From an uncultured Oscillibacter sp. (GTDB lineage: Bacteria > Bacillota > Clostridia > Oscillospirales > Oscillospiraceae): 64,000 nucleotides of DNA. Both the position numbers and the translations under genes were made by a program. The notes below the pieces were generated by a model. That model did no database searches, was not told the DNA's origin, and saw only the letters and a list, made by a program, of their open reading frames with translations. The stretch is from contig CAJUDW010000013.1 of assembly GCA_910584995.1 (NCBI GenBank), positions 1 through 64,000 on the forward strand, given 5' to 3'. Below are positions 7,684-15,332 of this stretch, piece after piece (positions within the stretch are counted from its first letter, which is position 1; each line of letters starts with the position of its first letter).

Positions 7684-9930
7684 ATGAAAGTTATCCATTT
7701 AATCAGCGGCGGCGACACCGGCGGGGCGAAAACCCACGTGCTGAGCCTGCTGAACAGCCTCCGCAAGACCATTACCGTCCAGCTGGTGTGCTTCCGGGAG
7801 GGCCCCTTCGCCCAGGAGGCCCGGGAGATGGGGATCCCCACCCTTGTTTTCGGCGGGAACAATATCTTCCGCATCCGCAGCCGCCTTATCGGCCTCATCC
7901 GGTCGGAAGGCTATCAGATTATCCACTGCCATGGATCCCGGGCCAACATGATTGGCAGCCTCCTGCGGAAGCCCACGGGGCTGCCGGTGGTGACCACTGT
8001 CCACAGCGACTATAGGCTGGACTATATGGGCCGTCCCCTCAGCCGTCTGACCTTCGGCAATATCAACGCCCTGGCCCTGCGGCGGCTGGATTACCGCATC
8101 GGCGTTTCTGACGCCATGGTAGACTTGCTGATCAGCCGGGGATTCCCGCCGGATACCTTCTATGCCATCTATAACGGCATCGACTACACCCCGGCCCCCA
8201 AAATAGGGCCGGAGGGGCGTCTCGCCTATCTCCGTTCCCTGGGGGCCCAGGTGGAGGCGGATTCCGTTGTGGCAGGCATCGCTGCCCGGCTGAACCCGGT
8301 GAAGGACATGTCAACCCTCATCCGTGGCTTTGCCGCCGGATATCAGGCCTGCCCCCGCCTCCGTCTGGTCATCGCCGGGGAGGGGGACGACCGGAAACGG
8401 CTGGAGGCCCTGGCAAAGGAACTGGGCGTGGAGGGGCAGGTGACCTTCGCCGGCTGGATCAGCGGCATGGACCAGTTCTACGGCGCCCTGGACATCAACG
8501 TCCTCACCTCCCTTTCGGAGACCTTCCCCTATGCCCTGACGGAGGGGGCCCGGTTCCACCTGGCCACTGCCGCCACCGCTGTAGGCGGCATCCCCTACCT
8601 CATTGACACGGATGTGAACGGATACCTCTTCCGGCCCGGCGACTGGAAGGCCCTGGGGGAGCGCCTGGCGGCCCTAGGCAGCGACGACGCCCTCCGCCGG
8701 GAGATGGGGGAGCGGCTCTATGAGAAGGCCTCGGAGAAATTTTCCATCCAGCGGACCGTGGAGACCCAGCTGCATATTTATGAGGAGATCCTCCGCCGCC
8801 GGAGCCGCCCCAAGGCCCGGCGGGACGGCGCGGTGATCTGCGGCGCTTACGGCCGGGGGAACGCCGGGGACGACGCTATCCTGGAGGCCATCCTCCGGGA
8901 GATGCGGGATATCGACCCGGACATGCCGGTGACGGTCCTCTCCAAGAACCCCAAAAGCACCCGCCTTGCCTACCGGGTGCGGGCGGTGCAGCGGTCCAAT
9001 TTCCCCGCCTGGTACAGGGCCATGGGGCGGGCCAAACTCTATATCAACGGCGGCGGCAGCCTGATCCAGGACGTGACCTCCCGCCGGTCCCTGTGGTTTT
9101 ATCTGATGAATATCTGGGCCGCCAAACAGGCGGGCTGCCGGGTGCAGATGTACGGCTGCGGCATCGGCCCCGTGACCCGGGAGAACCACCGGCGGCTGGC
9201 CGCCAAGGTGATGAACAGCTGTGTGGACGCCATTACCCTCCGGGAGCCGGACTCCCGGGAGGAACTGCGGTCCATGGGGGTATCCGCGCCGGAGATCTTC
9301 CTGACGGCGGATCCGGCTTTGACGCTGCCTCCGGCGCTGCCGGAGCAGACGGACAGCATGCTGCTCCAGGCGGGGATCCCGCCCCGGGGCCGGTATATCG
9401 GCTTCGCCCTGCGGAACTGGCCGGGCTTTCCGGAAAAGGCCCCGGTGTTTGCCGCCGCCGCCCGCCGGGCCTATGAGGTTTACGGCCTTACGCCGGTATT
9501 TGTGTCGGTGGAGAAGCATCTGGACGCCGCTGCCGGACGGCTGGCAGCCCGGGGCCTGGAGGGTATCCCCCATTACTTCCTGGATGACGCCGGGGAGGCC
9601 GGCACCATCATCGGGGCACTGTCCCGGATGGAGGCGGTGATCTCCATGCGGCTCCACGCGCTGATTTTTGCCGCAGGGCAGGGCGTCCCGCTGGTAGGCG
9701 TTGTGTACGATCCCAAGGTCTCCGCCTTCCTGCGGTATATCGGCCAGGAACTGTTTATGGATCTGGGAGATATCACGGCGGAAAGCCTGGCGGCAATGCT
9801 TGACCGGGCCGTGGAACAGGCAGCCGCCCAGTCCGGGGCGGTGGCCCGCCTCCGGGATATGGAGCGGGGCAATGTGGAGACTGCCCGCCGCCTGCTTGAG
9901 GCAGGGGACGGATGTATACGGGCGGAATAA
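7684..9930 (+). CDS. GT4 glycosyltransferase fused to CsaB-type polysaccharide pyruvyl transferase
   Basis: A 748-aa two-enzyme fusion. Residues 1 to about 370 form a GT-B glycosyltransferase of family 4: HLISGGDTGGAKTHV at the N-terminus, then VVAGIAARLNPVKDMSTLI and an ExxPYALTEGA nucleotide-sugar site. From about residue 383 a pyruvyl transferase begins (GAYGRGNAGDDAILEAIL), with YINGGGSLIQD, YGCGIGPV, ADPAL and the terminal SMRLHALIFAAGQGVPLVGVVYDPK of CsaB. CsaB transfers pyruvate from PEP to a ManNAc-type residue of the secondary wall polymer, which lets SLH proteins bind. The start ATG at 7684 has AAGGAAGG 7 bases upstream; the open frame runs further upstream only by chance. The GT half may add the sugar that the second half modifies (inference). 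Confidence 0.9.
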   Translation: MKVIHLISGGDTGGAKTHVLSLLNSLRKTITVQLVCFREGPFAQEAREMGIPTLVFGGNNIFRIRSRLIGLIRSEGYQIIHCHGSRANMIGSLLRKPTGLPVVTTVHSDYRLDYMGRPLSRLTFGNINALALRRLDYRIGVSDAMVDLLISRGFPPDTFYAIYNGIDYTPAPKIGPEGRLAYLRSLGAQVEADSVVAGIAARLNPVKDMSTLIRGFAAGYQACPRLRLVIAGEGDDRKRLEALAKELGVEGQVTFAGWISGMDQFYGALDINVLTSLSETFPYALTEGARFHLATAATAVGGIPYLIDTDVNGYLFRPGDWKALGERLAALGSDDALRREMGERLYEKASEKFSIQRTVETQLHIYEEILRRRSRPKARRDGAVICGAYGRGNAGDDAILEAILREMRDIDPDMPVTVLSKNPKSTRLAYRVRAVQRSNFPAWYRAMGRAKLYINGGGSLIQDVTSRRSLWFYLMNIWAAKQAGCRVQMYGCGIGPVTRENHRRLAAKVMNSCVDAITLREPDSREELRSMGVSAPEIFLTADPALTLPPALPEQTDSMLLQAGIPPRGRYIGFALRNWPGFPEKAPVFAAAARRAYEVYGLTPVFVSVEKHLDAAAGRLAARGLEGIPHYFLDDAGEAGTIIGALSRMEAVISMRLHALIFAAGQGVPLVGVVYDPKVSAFLRYIGQELFMDLGDITAESLAAMLDRAVEQAAAQSGAVARLRDMERGNVETARRLLEAGDGCIRAE

Positions 9931-10030
9931 GCCAGGTAAACAATTTGGTTCTCTGTTCGTGGAAAAGGCGGCTATTTTAGCGGTTTTTCTGTTGATTTCA
10001 CGGTTTAAAATAAAAAATTTCCAAAATTGT

Positions 10031-10059
10031 TTGACTTTTTTCCAGATTCCGTATATACT
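10031..10059 (+). promoter_or_regulatory. Sigma-A promoter of the REC-GGDEF gene
   Basis: TTGACT at 10031-10036 and TATACT at 10054-10059, spacer 17 bp, in an AT-rich patch (9960-10070). Transcription would start about 105 bases before the coding region. Confidence 0.82.
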
Positions 10060-10170
10060 TTTTTCGAGGAAATACAAGGAGAGAGCACAGTTCCGGATCC
10101 ATCTGCGTTTGAAAGGGGAGAAGGCGGCGTCCCCGCCGTTTTCCCGGGGCCCGGAACGTAAGGAGATATT

Positions 10171-11118
10171 ATGGATCAAATCTTGGTGATTGACGACAGC
10201 CCGGTTCAGGCGGAGTTTTTGCGTTCCCTGCTGGTGGAGAATTACGAAGTGACGATTTGCTCCACGGCGGCGGAGGGCCTGGAAAAGGCAAAAAACGGCG
10301 GGTTCTCTTTGATCCTGCTGGATATTATCATGCCGGATATGGACGGGTTCACCATGCTGCGGGAACTTCAGGAGACAGCCGTCACCAAATATGTGCCGGT
10401 GATCCTGATTACCAGCCTCTCGGACGTGCAGAACGAGGAGCGGGGCCTTGCTATGGGGGCGGTGGATTACATCACTAAGCCCTTCAGTCCCACCATTGCC
10501 CGGGCCAGGGTCAATACCCACATCCGGCTCTATCACTACCAGTCTCAGTTCCGCAGGCAGGCCATGGTGGACGAACTCACCGGCATCGCCAACCGCCGCC
10601 GCTACGAGGAGGACAGCGTGATCCGCTGGCGGGAGGCCATGGCCCTGGGGCTGCCTTTCTCTATCTGCATGTTTGACATCGATAAATTCAAACTCTATAA
10701 CGATACCTACGGCCACCCTGCCGGGGACAAGGTGATTGCCTCCGTGGCCCGGCAGGCCGCCGCCTATTTCCAGCGGGCCACGGACTTCCTGGCCCGGTAC
10801 GGCGGAGAGGAGTTTGTGGCGATCCTCATTGGCAACGACGCCGGGTCTGCCTTCGCCCTCATGCGGCAGATCCGCAAGGCCATTGAGGATTTGCAGATAC
10901 CTGCCAGTTCCCCGGTATCCCCCTGGGTCACGGTCAGCATGGGAGGCGTTACCCTGACGCCAAAAAAAGGGGATTCCTACGATACATATTTGAAAATCGC
11001 CGATACCATGTTGTACGATGCCAAGAATATGGGCAGGAATATGGTGATCTGGTCCGACGCCGGACGGCGGCAGTGGGTGGAGGATAAGGGAACCCCCACC
11101 CCGGAGGAAGAGGCGTAA
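10171..11118 (+). CDS. Response regulator-diguanylate cyclase (REC-GGDEF)
   Basis: A 315-aa PleD-like protein without the second receiver. REC spans residues 1-120, with acidic pocket D8-D9, phospho-acceptor D51 (LLDIIMPDMDG), T81-S82 and K103. GGDEF spans about 130-295, with DELTGIANRR at its start, the catalytic loop GGEEF at 211-215, and an RATD motif at 202-205. RATD is exactly five residues before the loop and is the expected inhibitory site for c-di-GMP feedback. All residues needed for GTP-to-c-di-GMP conversion are present. A short acidic tail follows. No histidine kinase is adjacent, so the phosphodonor is unknown. AAGGAG stands 8 bases before the start. Confidence 0.93.
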   Translation: MDQILVIDDSPVQAEFLRSLLVENYEVTICSTAAEGLEKAKNGGFSLILLDIIMPDMDGFTMLRELQETAVTKYVPVILITSLSDVQNEERGLAMGAVDYITKPFSPTIARARVNTHIRLYHYQSQFRRQAMVDELTGIANRRRYEEDSVIRWREAMALGLPFSICMFDIDKFKLYNDTYGHPAGDKVIASVARQAAAYFQRATDFLARYGGEEFVAILIGNDAGSAFALMRQIRKAIEDLQIPASSPVSPWVTVSMGGVTLTPKKGDSYDTYLKIADTMLYDAKNMGRNMVIWSDAGRRQWVEDKGTPTPEEEA

Positions 11119-11121
11119 AGG

Positions 11122-11151
11122 CTCCGGCGGCCCCTTTAGGGGCCGCCGGAG
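11122..11151 (+). terminator. Strong hairpin after the REC-GGDEF gene
   Basis: A 13-bp GC stem (CTCCGGCGGCCCC with its complement) closes on a TTTA loop, starting 3 bases after the stop. The T-tract is missing, so it is a terminator by position and stability rather than by full consensus. Confidence 0.65.
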
Positions 11152-11351
11152 TTCCGGCAATTGCGCCAATTCCCGCTGCCGCAGGCGTATTCCCGGTGTA
11201 CAGCAAAAAAGATTTCGATTTGGTAGGGAGTGTATTTTGAGAACCTGGGGATGATGGAAGGGAGAGGCGGGAAGCCGGCTTCGGCGGGCGGCCATCCGGC
11301 GTGAGGCTTCAGGCCGGGAGTGCGCCAGGGGCGGAGATTTCCGTTTTCCTG

Positions 11352-11380
11352 TTGACATCTGCCGGAAAATCCGATATAGT
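11352..11380 (+). promoter_or_regulatory. Consensus sigma-A promoter of the tyrS T-box leader
   Basis: Perfect TTGACA at 11352-11357 and TATAGT at 11375-11380 with a 17-bp spacer. It is one of the strongest promoters in the window and lies about 395 bp before tyrS, leaving room for the leader RNA. Confidence 0.9.
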
Positions 11381-11439
11381 GGGCTGGGTTAAAACAACCA
11401 GCCCGATGGTTTCCGTCAGCCCGGCCGCATTTTTGCCGG

Positions 11440-11741
11440 GCCCCAGCGGAACCTGTCACACGGCGAGGAAGAGGAAGAGTACCCGTCACGGCCCTGCCCA
11501 GAGAGCCCCTGTCTGCTGAAAAGGGGAGAGGGCCCGGCGGAGGAATACACCTTGGAGCCGGCGGCCCAACGGCAGTACGCCCAGTAGGTTCGCTCCGGGA
11601 GCGCCCGTTACCGCGCAGGAGTGCCCTCCGGCACTTCGTGAGGCCGCCGCCGCGAGGGGGCGGTAAATACAGAGGTGGTACCGCGTACAGGCCCGGCTAT
11701 CCGGCAAGTTCGCCCTCTGTCCCCAGGGACAGGGGGTTTTT
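11440..11741 (+). promoter_or_regulatory. Tyrosine T-box riboswitch
   Basis: The leader holds a GAGGAAGAG...AGTA segment of stem I (11465-11485), a specifier-type loop GAATACACC with the Tyr codon TAC at 11546-11548, and the T-box sequence AGGTGGTACCGCG at about 11672-11684. A terminator follows: 11-bp stem at 11713-11723 and 11726-11736, then five T (11737-11741). Uncharged tRNA-Tyr should pair at TAC and stabilise the antiterminator, allowing tyrS expression. The start boundary is approximate. Confidence 0.92.
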
Positions 11742-11774
11742 GCGTCCCATATTTGAAAAAAGGAGCGATTGAAC

Positions 11775-13004
11775 ATGGGAATTTACGAGGAACTGACGGC
11801 CCGGGGCCTCATCGCCCAGGTGACGGACGAGGGGCAGATCCGGGATTTGGTGAACAACGGGAAGGCTACGTTCTATATCGGCTTTGACTGCACGGCGGAC
11901 AGCCTCCATGTGGGCCACTTTATGGCTCTCTGCCTGATGAAGCGGCTCCAGATGGCGGGGAACCGGCCCATCGCCCTTATCGGCGGCGGCACCACCATGA
12001 TCGGCGACCCCTCCGGCCGCACGGACATGCGGAAGATGCTGACTAAGGAGGATATCGACCACAATGCCGCCTGTTTCAAGCGGCAGATGGAGCGGTTCAT
12101 CGAATTCGGGCCCGATAAGGCCCTTATGCTGAACAACGCCGACTGGCTGCTGGGCCTGAACTACGTGGAACTGCTGCGGGAGGTGGGCGCCTGCTTCTCC
12201 GTCAACAACATGCTGCGGGCGGAGTGCTACAAGCAGCGGATGGAAAAGGGCCTCAGCTTCCTGGAATTTAACTATATGATCATGCAGTCCTACGACTTTT
12301 ACCACATGTTCCAGCACTACGGCTGCAACATGCAGTTCGGCGGCAACGACCAGTGGAGCAACATGCTGGGAGGCACGGAACTGATCCGGCGGAAATTGGG
12401 GAAGGACGCCCACGCCATGACCATCACCCTCCTGCTGAACAGCGAGGGGAAGAAGATGGGCAAGACCGCCGCCGGGGCGGTGTGGCTGGATCCCAACAAG
12501 ACCACCCCCTACGATTTCTACCAGTACTGGCGGAACGTGGAGGATGCGGACGTGATGAAGTGCATCCGGATGCTGACCTTCCTGCCCCTGGAGCAGATTG
12601 ACGAGATGGACGGCTGGGAGGGCAGCCAGCTGAACCAGGCCAAGGAACTCCTGGCCTATGAACTGACCAAGCTGGTCCATGGCCCGGAGGAAGCGGAGAA
12701 GGCCCGGGAGACCGCCAAGGGCCTCTTCTCCGGCGGCGGCTCTGCCGCCAACATGCCCGCCACAGAACTGCCTGCCGCCGCCTTTGAGAACGGGCAGATC
12801 AACATTATCGGCCTGCTGACGGCCTGCGGCCTGTGCGCCTCCAACGGGGAGGCCCGGCGGCTGGTTCAGCAGGGAGGCGTGGCTGTCAGTGACAAAAAAG
12901 TAACGGATATTGCCGCCGCCTTTGACCAGGGCGATTTTGCCGGCGAGGGCGTTGTCATCAAGAAGGGGAAAAAGGTGTTTCACCGGGCATACACGAAGGC
13001 ATAA
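11775..13004 (+). CDS. tyrS: Tyrosyl-tRNA synthetase
   Basis: A 409-aa class I synthetase that charges tRNA-Tyr. The HIGH-like signature is HVGH in DSLHVGHF near residue 46. The tyrosine pocket FDCT appears early, QFGGNDQWSN is in the middle, and the second signature is KMGKT (in place of KMSKS) near residue 230. A C-terminal S4 RNA-binding domain follows (SNGEARRLVQQGGVAVSDKKV). Length and order match bacterial TyrS of the TyrRS-1 type. The ATG at 11775 is chosen because AGGAG ends 9 bases before it; a TTG two codons earlier is too close to the ribosome site. Expression is set by the upstream tyrosine T-box. Confidence 0.97.
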   Translation: MGIYEELTARGLIAQVTDEGQIRDLVNNGKATFYIGFDCTADSLHVGHFMALCLMKRLQMAGNRPIALIGGGTTMIGDPSGRTDMRKMLTKEDIDHNAACFKRQMERFIEFGPDKALMLNNADWLLGLNYVELLREVGACFSVNNMLRAECYKQRMEKGLSFLEFNYMIMQSYDFYHMFQHYGCNMQFGGNDQWSNMLGGTELIRRKLGKDAHAMTITLLLNSEGKKMGKTAAGAVWLDPNKTTPYDFYQYWRNVEDADVMKCIRMLTFLPLEQIDEMDGWEGSQLNQAKELLAYELTKLVHGPEEAEKARETAKGLFSGGGSAANMPATELPAAAFENGQINIIGLLTACGLCASNGEARRLVQQGGVAVSDKKVTDIAAAFDQGDFAGEGVVIKKGKKVFHRAYTKA

Positions 13005-13010
13005 AACGGT

Positions 13011-13040
13011 AACGCGGGGAGGGTGATCCCTCTCCGCGTT
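13011..13040 (+). terminator. Intrinsic terminator of tyrS
   Basis: A 13-bp stem (AACGCGGGGAGGG with CCCTCTCCGCGTT, one G-U pair) starts 6 bases after the tyrS stop and is followed by TTAT. The interval 13041-13178 beyond it is AT-richer and shows no gene. Confidence 0.8.
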
Positions 13041-13178
13041 TTATCATGATGTTGTAGCGGCGGAATTTTGCCCTTCCTACCAGTCATGGCGGGCTGTAGA
13101 AAGCCCTGTTTTTTGAAAAGCATCTGCCACGGCATCAATACGGCGGAAACAATCGGAATCTGTCAGATCCTGATTATC

Positions 13179-13325
13179 TTAAATCCTTTTGATATCTGCA
13201 ATCAACATGAAAGCTTGATTTTCCGCTGCCAGTTGAAGTTCTACGGGACTTGGAGAATTCAGAAATTCCAGGGACAGTTTCCCGATGGCATATGTATAGA
13301 GTTCGAGCAAAACTTGTTGGTTCAT
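13179..13325 (-). CDS. Small 48-aa protein divergent from the XRE regulator
   Basis: An ATG at 13325 (minus strand) opens a 48-codon frame beginning MNQQVLLELYTYAIGKLSLE and ending IADIKRI. A strong ribosome site (GAGGTGAT) lies 6 bases upstream. The product is amphipathic and helix-prone (LLELYTYAIGKL, ELQLAAENQAFMLIADI), acidic to neutral, with no Cys and no signal peptide. I do not recognise a family. The good Shine-Dalgarno, the codon use, and the divergent pairing with an XRE gene over an 82-bp repeat-containing spacer argue that it is real. It could be a small regulator partner, antitoxin-like or phage-derived. That is inference. Confidence 0.55.
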   Translation of the reverse strand: MNQQVLLELYTYAIGKLSLEFLNSPSPVELQLAAENQAFMLIADIKRI

Positions 13326-13407
13326 GTTTATCACCTCATTGCCATTATGGGTCAAAATAGCCCTAATTAAAATAGGTCAATTTGCCATAATAGTGCAGGG
13401 TGATTTT
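13326..13407. promoter_or_regulatory. Divergent control region with repeated GGTCAA/GCCATnAT elements
   Basis: The 82-bp spacer is AT-rich. It holds two GGTCAA boxes (13350-13355 and 13375-13380) and two GCCATTAT/GCCATAAT boxes (13341-13348 and 13384-13391) in roughly mirrored order. This is what an XRE dimer operator overlapping both divergent promoters would look like. CATAAT at 13386-13391 is a possible -10 for the XRE gene. Confidence 0.45.
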
Positions 13408-13629
13408 GTGACCAGGCTGAAAGCTTTGCGGAAAGCGCGGAATTTTTCTCAAATCAAAATGCAGATGCTCACCGGGATTGACCAGAGCGACTATTCCAAA
13501 ATCGAGACCGGGGAGAGGGGCATGTCCTTTGAGCAGTGCCGGAGGAGCGCCCTGGCGCTGGATACCAGCATGGACTACCTGGCGGGCCTGACGGATGATC
13601 CCGCCCCTTATCCCCGCAGGCCTGCGTGA
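13408..13629 (+). CDS. XRE-family helix-turn-helix regulator
   Basis: A 73-aa protein that is essentially one HTH_3/XRE domain: RLKALRKARNFSQIKMQML is helices 1-2, and TGIDQSDYSKIETGERG holds the recognition helix with the usual S-KIE-G motif. LDTSMDYLAGLTD is the standard end (SxDYLLGxTD). The start is taken as the GTG at 13408 with AGGG upstream; the frame upstream of it lies in the repeat-rich spacer. A protein this small normally binds DNA as a dimer and represses its own divergent promoter. It probably controls itself and the 48-aa gene at 13179-13325. Confidence 0.85.
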   Translation: MTRLKALRKARNFSQIKMQMLTGIDQSDYSKIETGERGMSFEQCRRSALALDTSMDYLAGLTDDPAPYPRRPA

Positions 13630-13660
13630 GGGCCTGCACTGTCCATAAGACAGAAAAACA

Positions 13661-13687
13661 CCCCGCCGCTGTTAAACAGCGGCGGGG
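13661..13687 (+). terminator. Hairpin after the XRE gene
   Basis: A 12-bp GC-rich stem (CCCCGCCGCTGT with ACAGCGGCGGGG) and a 3-nt loop lie 32 bp after the stop, with A-rich sequence upstream and TTC downstream. It could act in both directions. Confidence 0.65.
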
Positions 13688-13690
13688 TTC

Positions 13691-13975
13691 AGCGTGTCAA
13701 AAAAGTGGCTGCGCTACTTTTTTGTGTAAGCTTTTACTTCGCTCTGCGCCTTGGTTGTGCGCTTATGGCGCACAATTCCACACTCCCTCCGGGGAAAATA
13801 ATTGAACTGTATTTCGCGCCTGCGGGCGCGAAATTTCTGCGAGTTGCTGTATCAGCAGATGCCTGCGTGGGGAACGGTACTTACCGTCAACCAGCTTGAA
13901 AAGAGCCAAATAGATATTTTGACAGCGGGAACCGCAGCAGACAGGCGGCACGGCAGACAGGCAAAACACCTTCCC
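13691..13975. other. Palindrome-rich, AT-richer segment, probable mobile-element remnant
   Basis: Three consecutive palindromes occur: AAAAAAGT...ACTTTTTT at 13696-13721, GTGCGC...GCGCAC near 13757-13773, and TTTCGCGCC...GGCGCGAAA at 13813-13834. An uninterrupted frame follows on the plus strand (about 13802-13962), with the motif CELLYQQMPAWGTVLTVNQL. I recall similar wording from small ORFs of Gram-positive integrative elements but cannot confirm this. Base composition differs from the flanking tyrS and tgt. No start with a ribosome site supports an intact gene. Confidence 0.4.
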
Positions 13976-14057
13976 CTAGTGGGGGCCCTTATACAGGCTT
14001 CCCAAAATACCGGACACCCCTTTTGCGGCGGAACCGGTTTCCGCAGGGGGATCCGGG

Positions 14058-15191
14058 CTAAGCCCGATCCTCCAGCATCCCACTGTACTGTGACCGGAAG
14101 CTGTCAAAGGTCCCCTCGTCCAGGGCCTGCCGGATGCGGGCGGTAAGTTCGTTGTAGAAGTACAGGTTGTGCAGTACCGCCAGCCGCAGGGCCAGCACTT
14201 CGTCCGCTTTGAAGAGGTGGCGCAGATAGGCCCGGGAGAACTGGCGGCAAACGGGACAGCCGCAGCTTTCGCTGATGGGCGCGTCCGCCGCTGCGTGCTT
14301 TTCGTTGAGAATGTTGACGGTGCCCTCCCAGGTGAAGAGTTTTCCGTGGCGGCCGTTCCGGGAGGGCATGACGCAGTCGAAGAAATCAATGCCCCGGGCC
14401 ACGCCTTCAATGATGTTGCTGGGGGTACCCACCCCCATGAGATACCGGGGTTTTTCCCGGGGCATGAAGGGTTCCACCACGTCGATGGTGTCGTACATCA
14501 CCTGGGTGGGCTCTCCCACAGCCAGGCCGCCGATGGCGTAGCCGTCGCAGTCCAGCTTTGCGATTTCCCGCATGTGCCAGGCCCGGAGATCCGGATATGT
14601 GGCGCCCTGGTTGATGCCAAAGAGCATCTGCCGGGGATTCACGGTGTCCGGCAGGCTGTTCAGCCGGTCGTGTTCCGCCTTGCACCGCTCCAGCCACCGG
14701 AAGGTGCGCTCACAGGAGGCCTTGGCGTAGTCGTATGCCGCCGGGTTTTCTACGCACTCGTCGAAGGCCATGGCCACGTCGCTGCCCAGGTTGGACTGGA
14801 TCTGCATGGATTCCTCCGGCCCCATGAAGATTTTCTGCCCGTCGATATGGGAGGAGAAATAGACCCCCTCCTCTTTGATTTTCCGGAAGGAGGCCAGGGA
14901 AAATACCTGGAAGCCGCCGGAGTCCGTCAAGATCGGCCCGTCCCACCGCATAAACTTGTGGAGGCCCCCCAGCTGCCGGATAAGCCGGTCGCCGGGGCGC
15001 AGGTGGAGGTGGTAGGTATTGCTCAGTTCGATTTGGCAGCCCACTTCCTTCAGGTCGTAGGCGGATACGCCGCCCTTAATGGCCCCCTGGGTGCCTACGT
15101 TCATGAACACGGGGGTTTGGACCTGGCCGCCGTGGGCGCAGGTGAACACGCCCCGCCGGGCGCGGCCCTGGGTTTTCAGCACGTTGAACAC
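14058..15191 (-). CDS. tgt: Queuine/preQ1 tRNA-guanine transglycosylase
   Basis: A 377-aa enzyme that swaps guanine for preQ1 at position 34 of tRNAs with GUN anticodons. It shows the substrate-binding TDSGGFQVFSL near residues 90-100, GGLAVGE in the middle, the catalytic nucleophile region FDCVMPSRNGRHG, and the zinc site CGCPVC...H near residue 305-330 (C-x-C-x2-C with a later His). Length and motifs match bacterial Tgt. Translation starts at GTG 15191, with AAAGGAG 8 bases upstream. It follows queA on the same strand, the usual queuosine pairing, and the spoIID gene upstream may share the transcript. Confidence 0.97.
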   Translation of the reverse strand: MFNVLKTQGRARRGVFTCAHGGQVQTPVFMNVGTQGAIKGGVSAYDLKEVGCQIELSNTYHLHLRPGDRLIRQLGGLHKFMRWDGPILTDSGGFQVFSLASFRKIKEEGVYFSSHIDGQKIFMGPEESMQIQSNLGSDVAMAFDECVENPAAYDYAKASCERTFRWLERCKAEHDRLNSLPDTVNPRQMLFGINQGATYPDLRAWHMREIAKLDCDGYAIGGLAVGEPTQVMYDTIDVVEPFMPREKPRYLMGVGTPSNIIEGVARGIDFFDCVMPSRNGRHGKLFTWEGTVNILNEKHAAADAPISESCGCPVCRQFSRAYLRHLFKADEVLALRLAVLHNLYFYNELTARIRQALDEGTFDSFRSQYSGMLEDRA

Positions 15192-15332
15192 AGAAAATCT
15201 CCTTTATTTAATGGGAATGAAAAAACTGGTTTGGGCTCCGCCTTCCGCCGGGGCGGCGGATCCTTTTTGGGAATACCTGCCGCAGCCGGGCTGCTGCCGG
15301 AAGGGCAGGTTAAGGCCAGAAAATGCCTCCTG

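Noticed and set aside
8674..11358. Very long open frame on the minus strand (894 codons)
   Set aside because: It runs antisense to the GT4-CsaB and REC-GGDEF genes, is full of His/Pro/Arg/Gly, and has no domain. It is a GC-rich shadow frame.
13802..14146. Plus-strand frame beginning NCISRLRARNFCELL
   Set aside because: No start with a ribosome site, and it runs into the 3' part of tgt on the other strand. Kept only as evidence for a mobile remnant.
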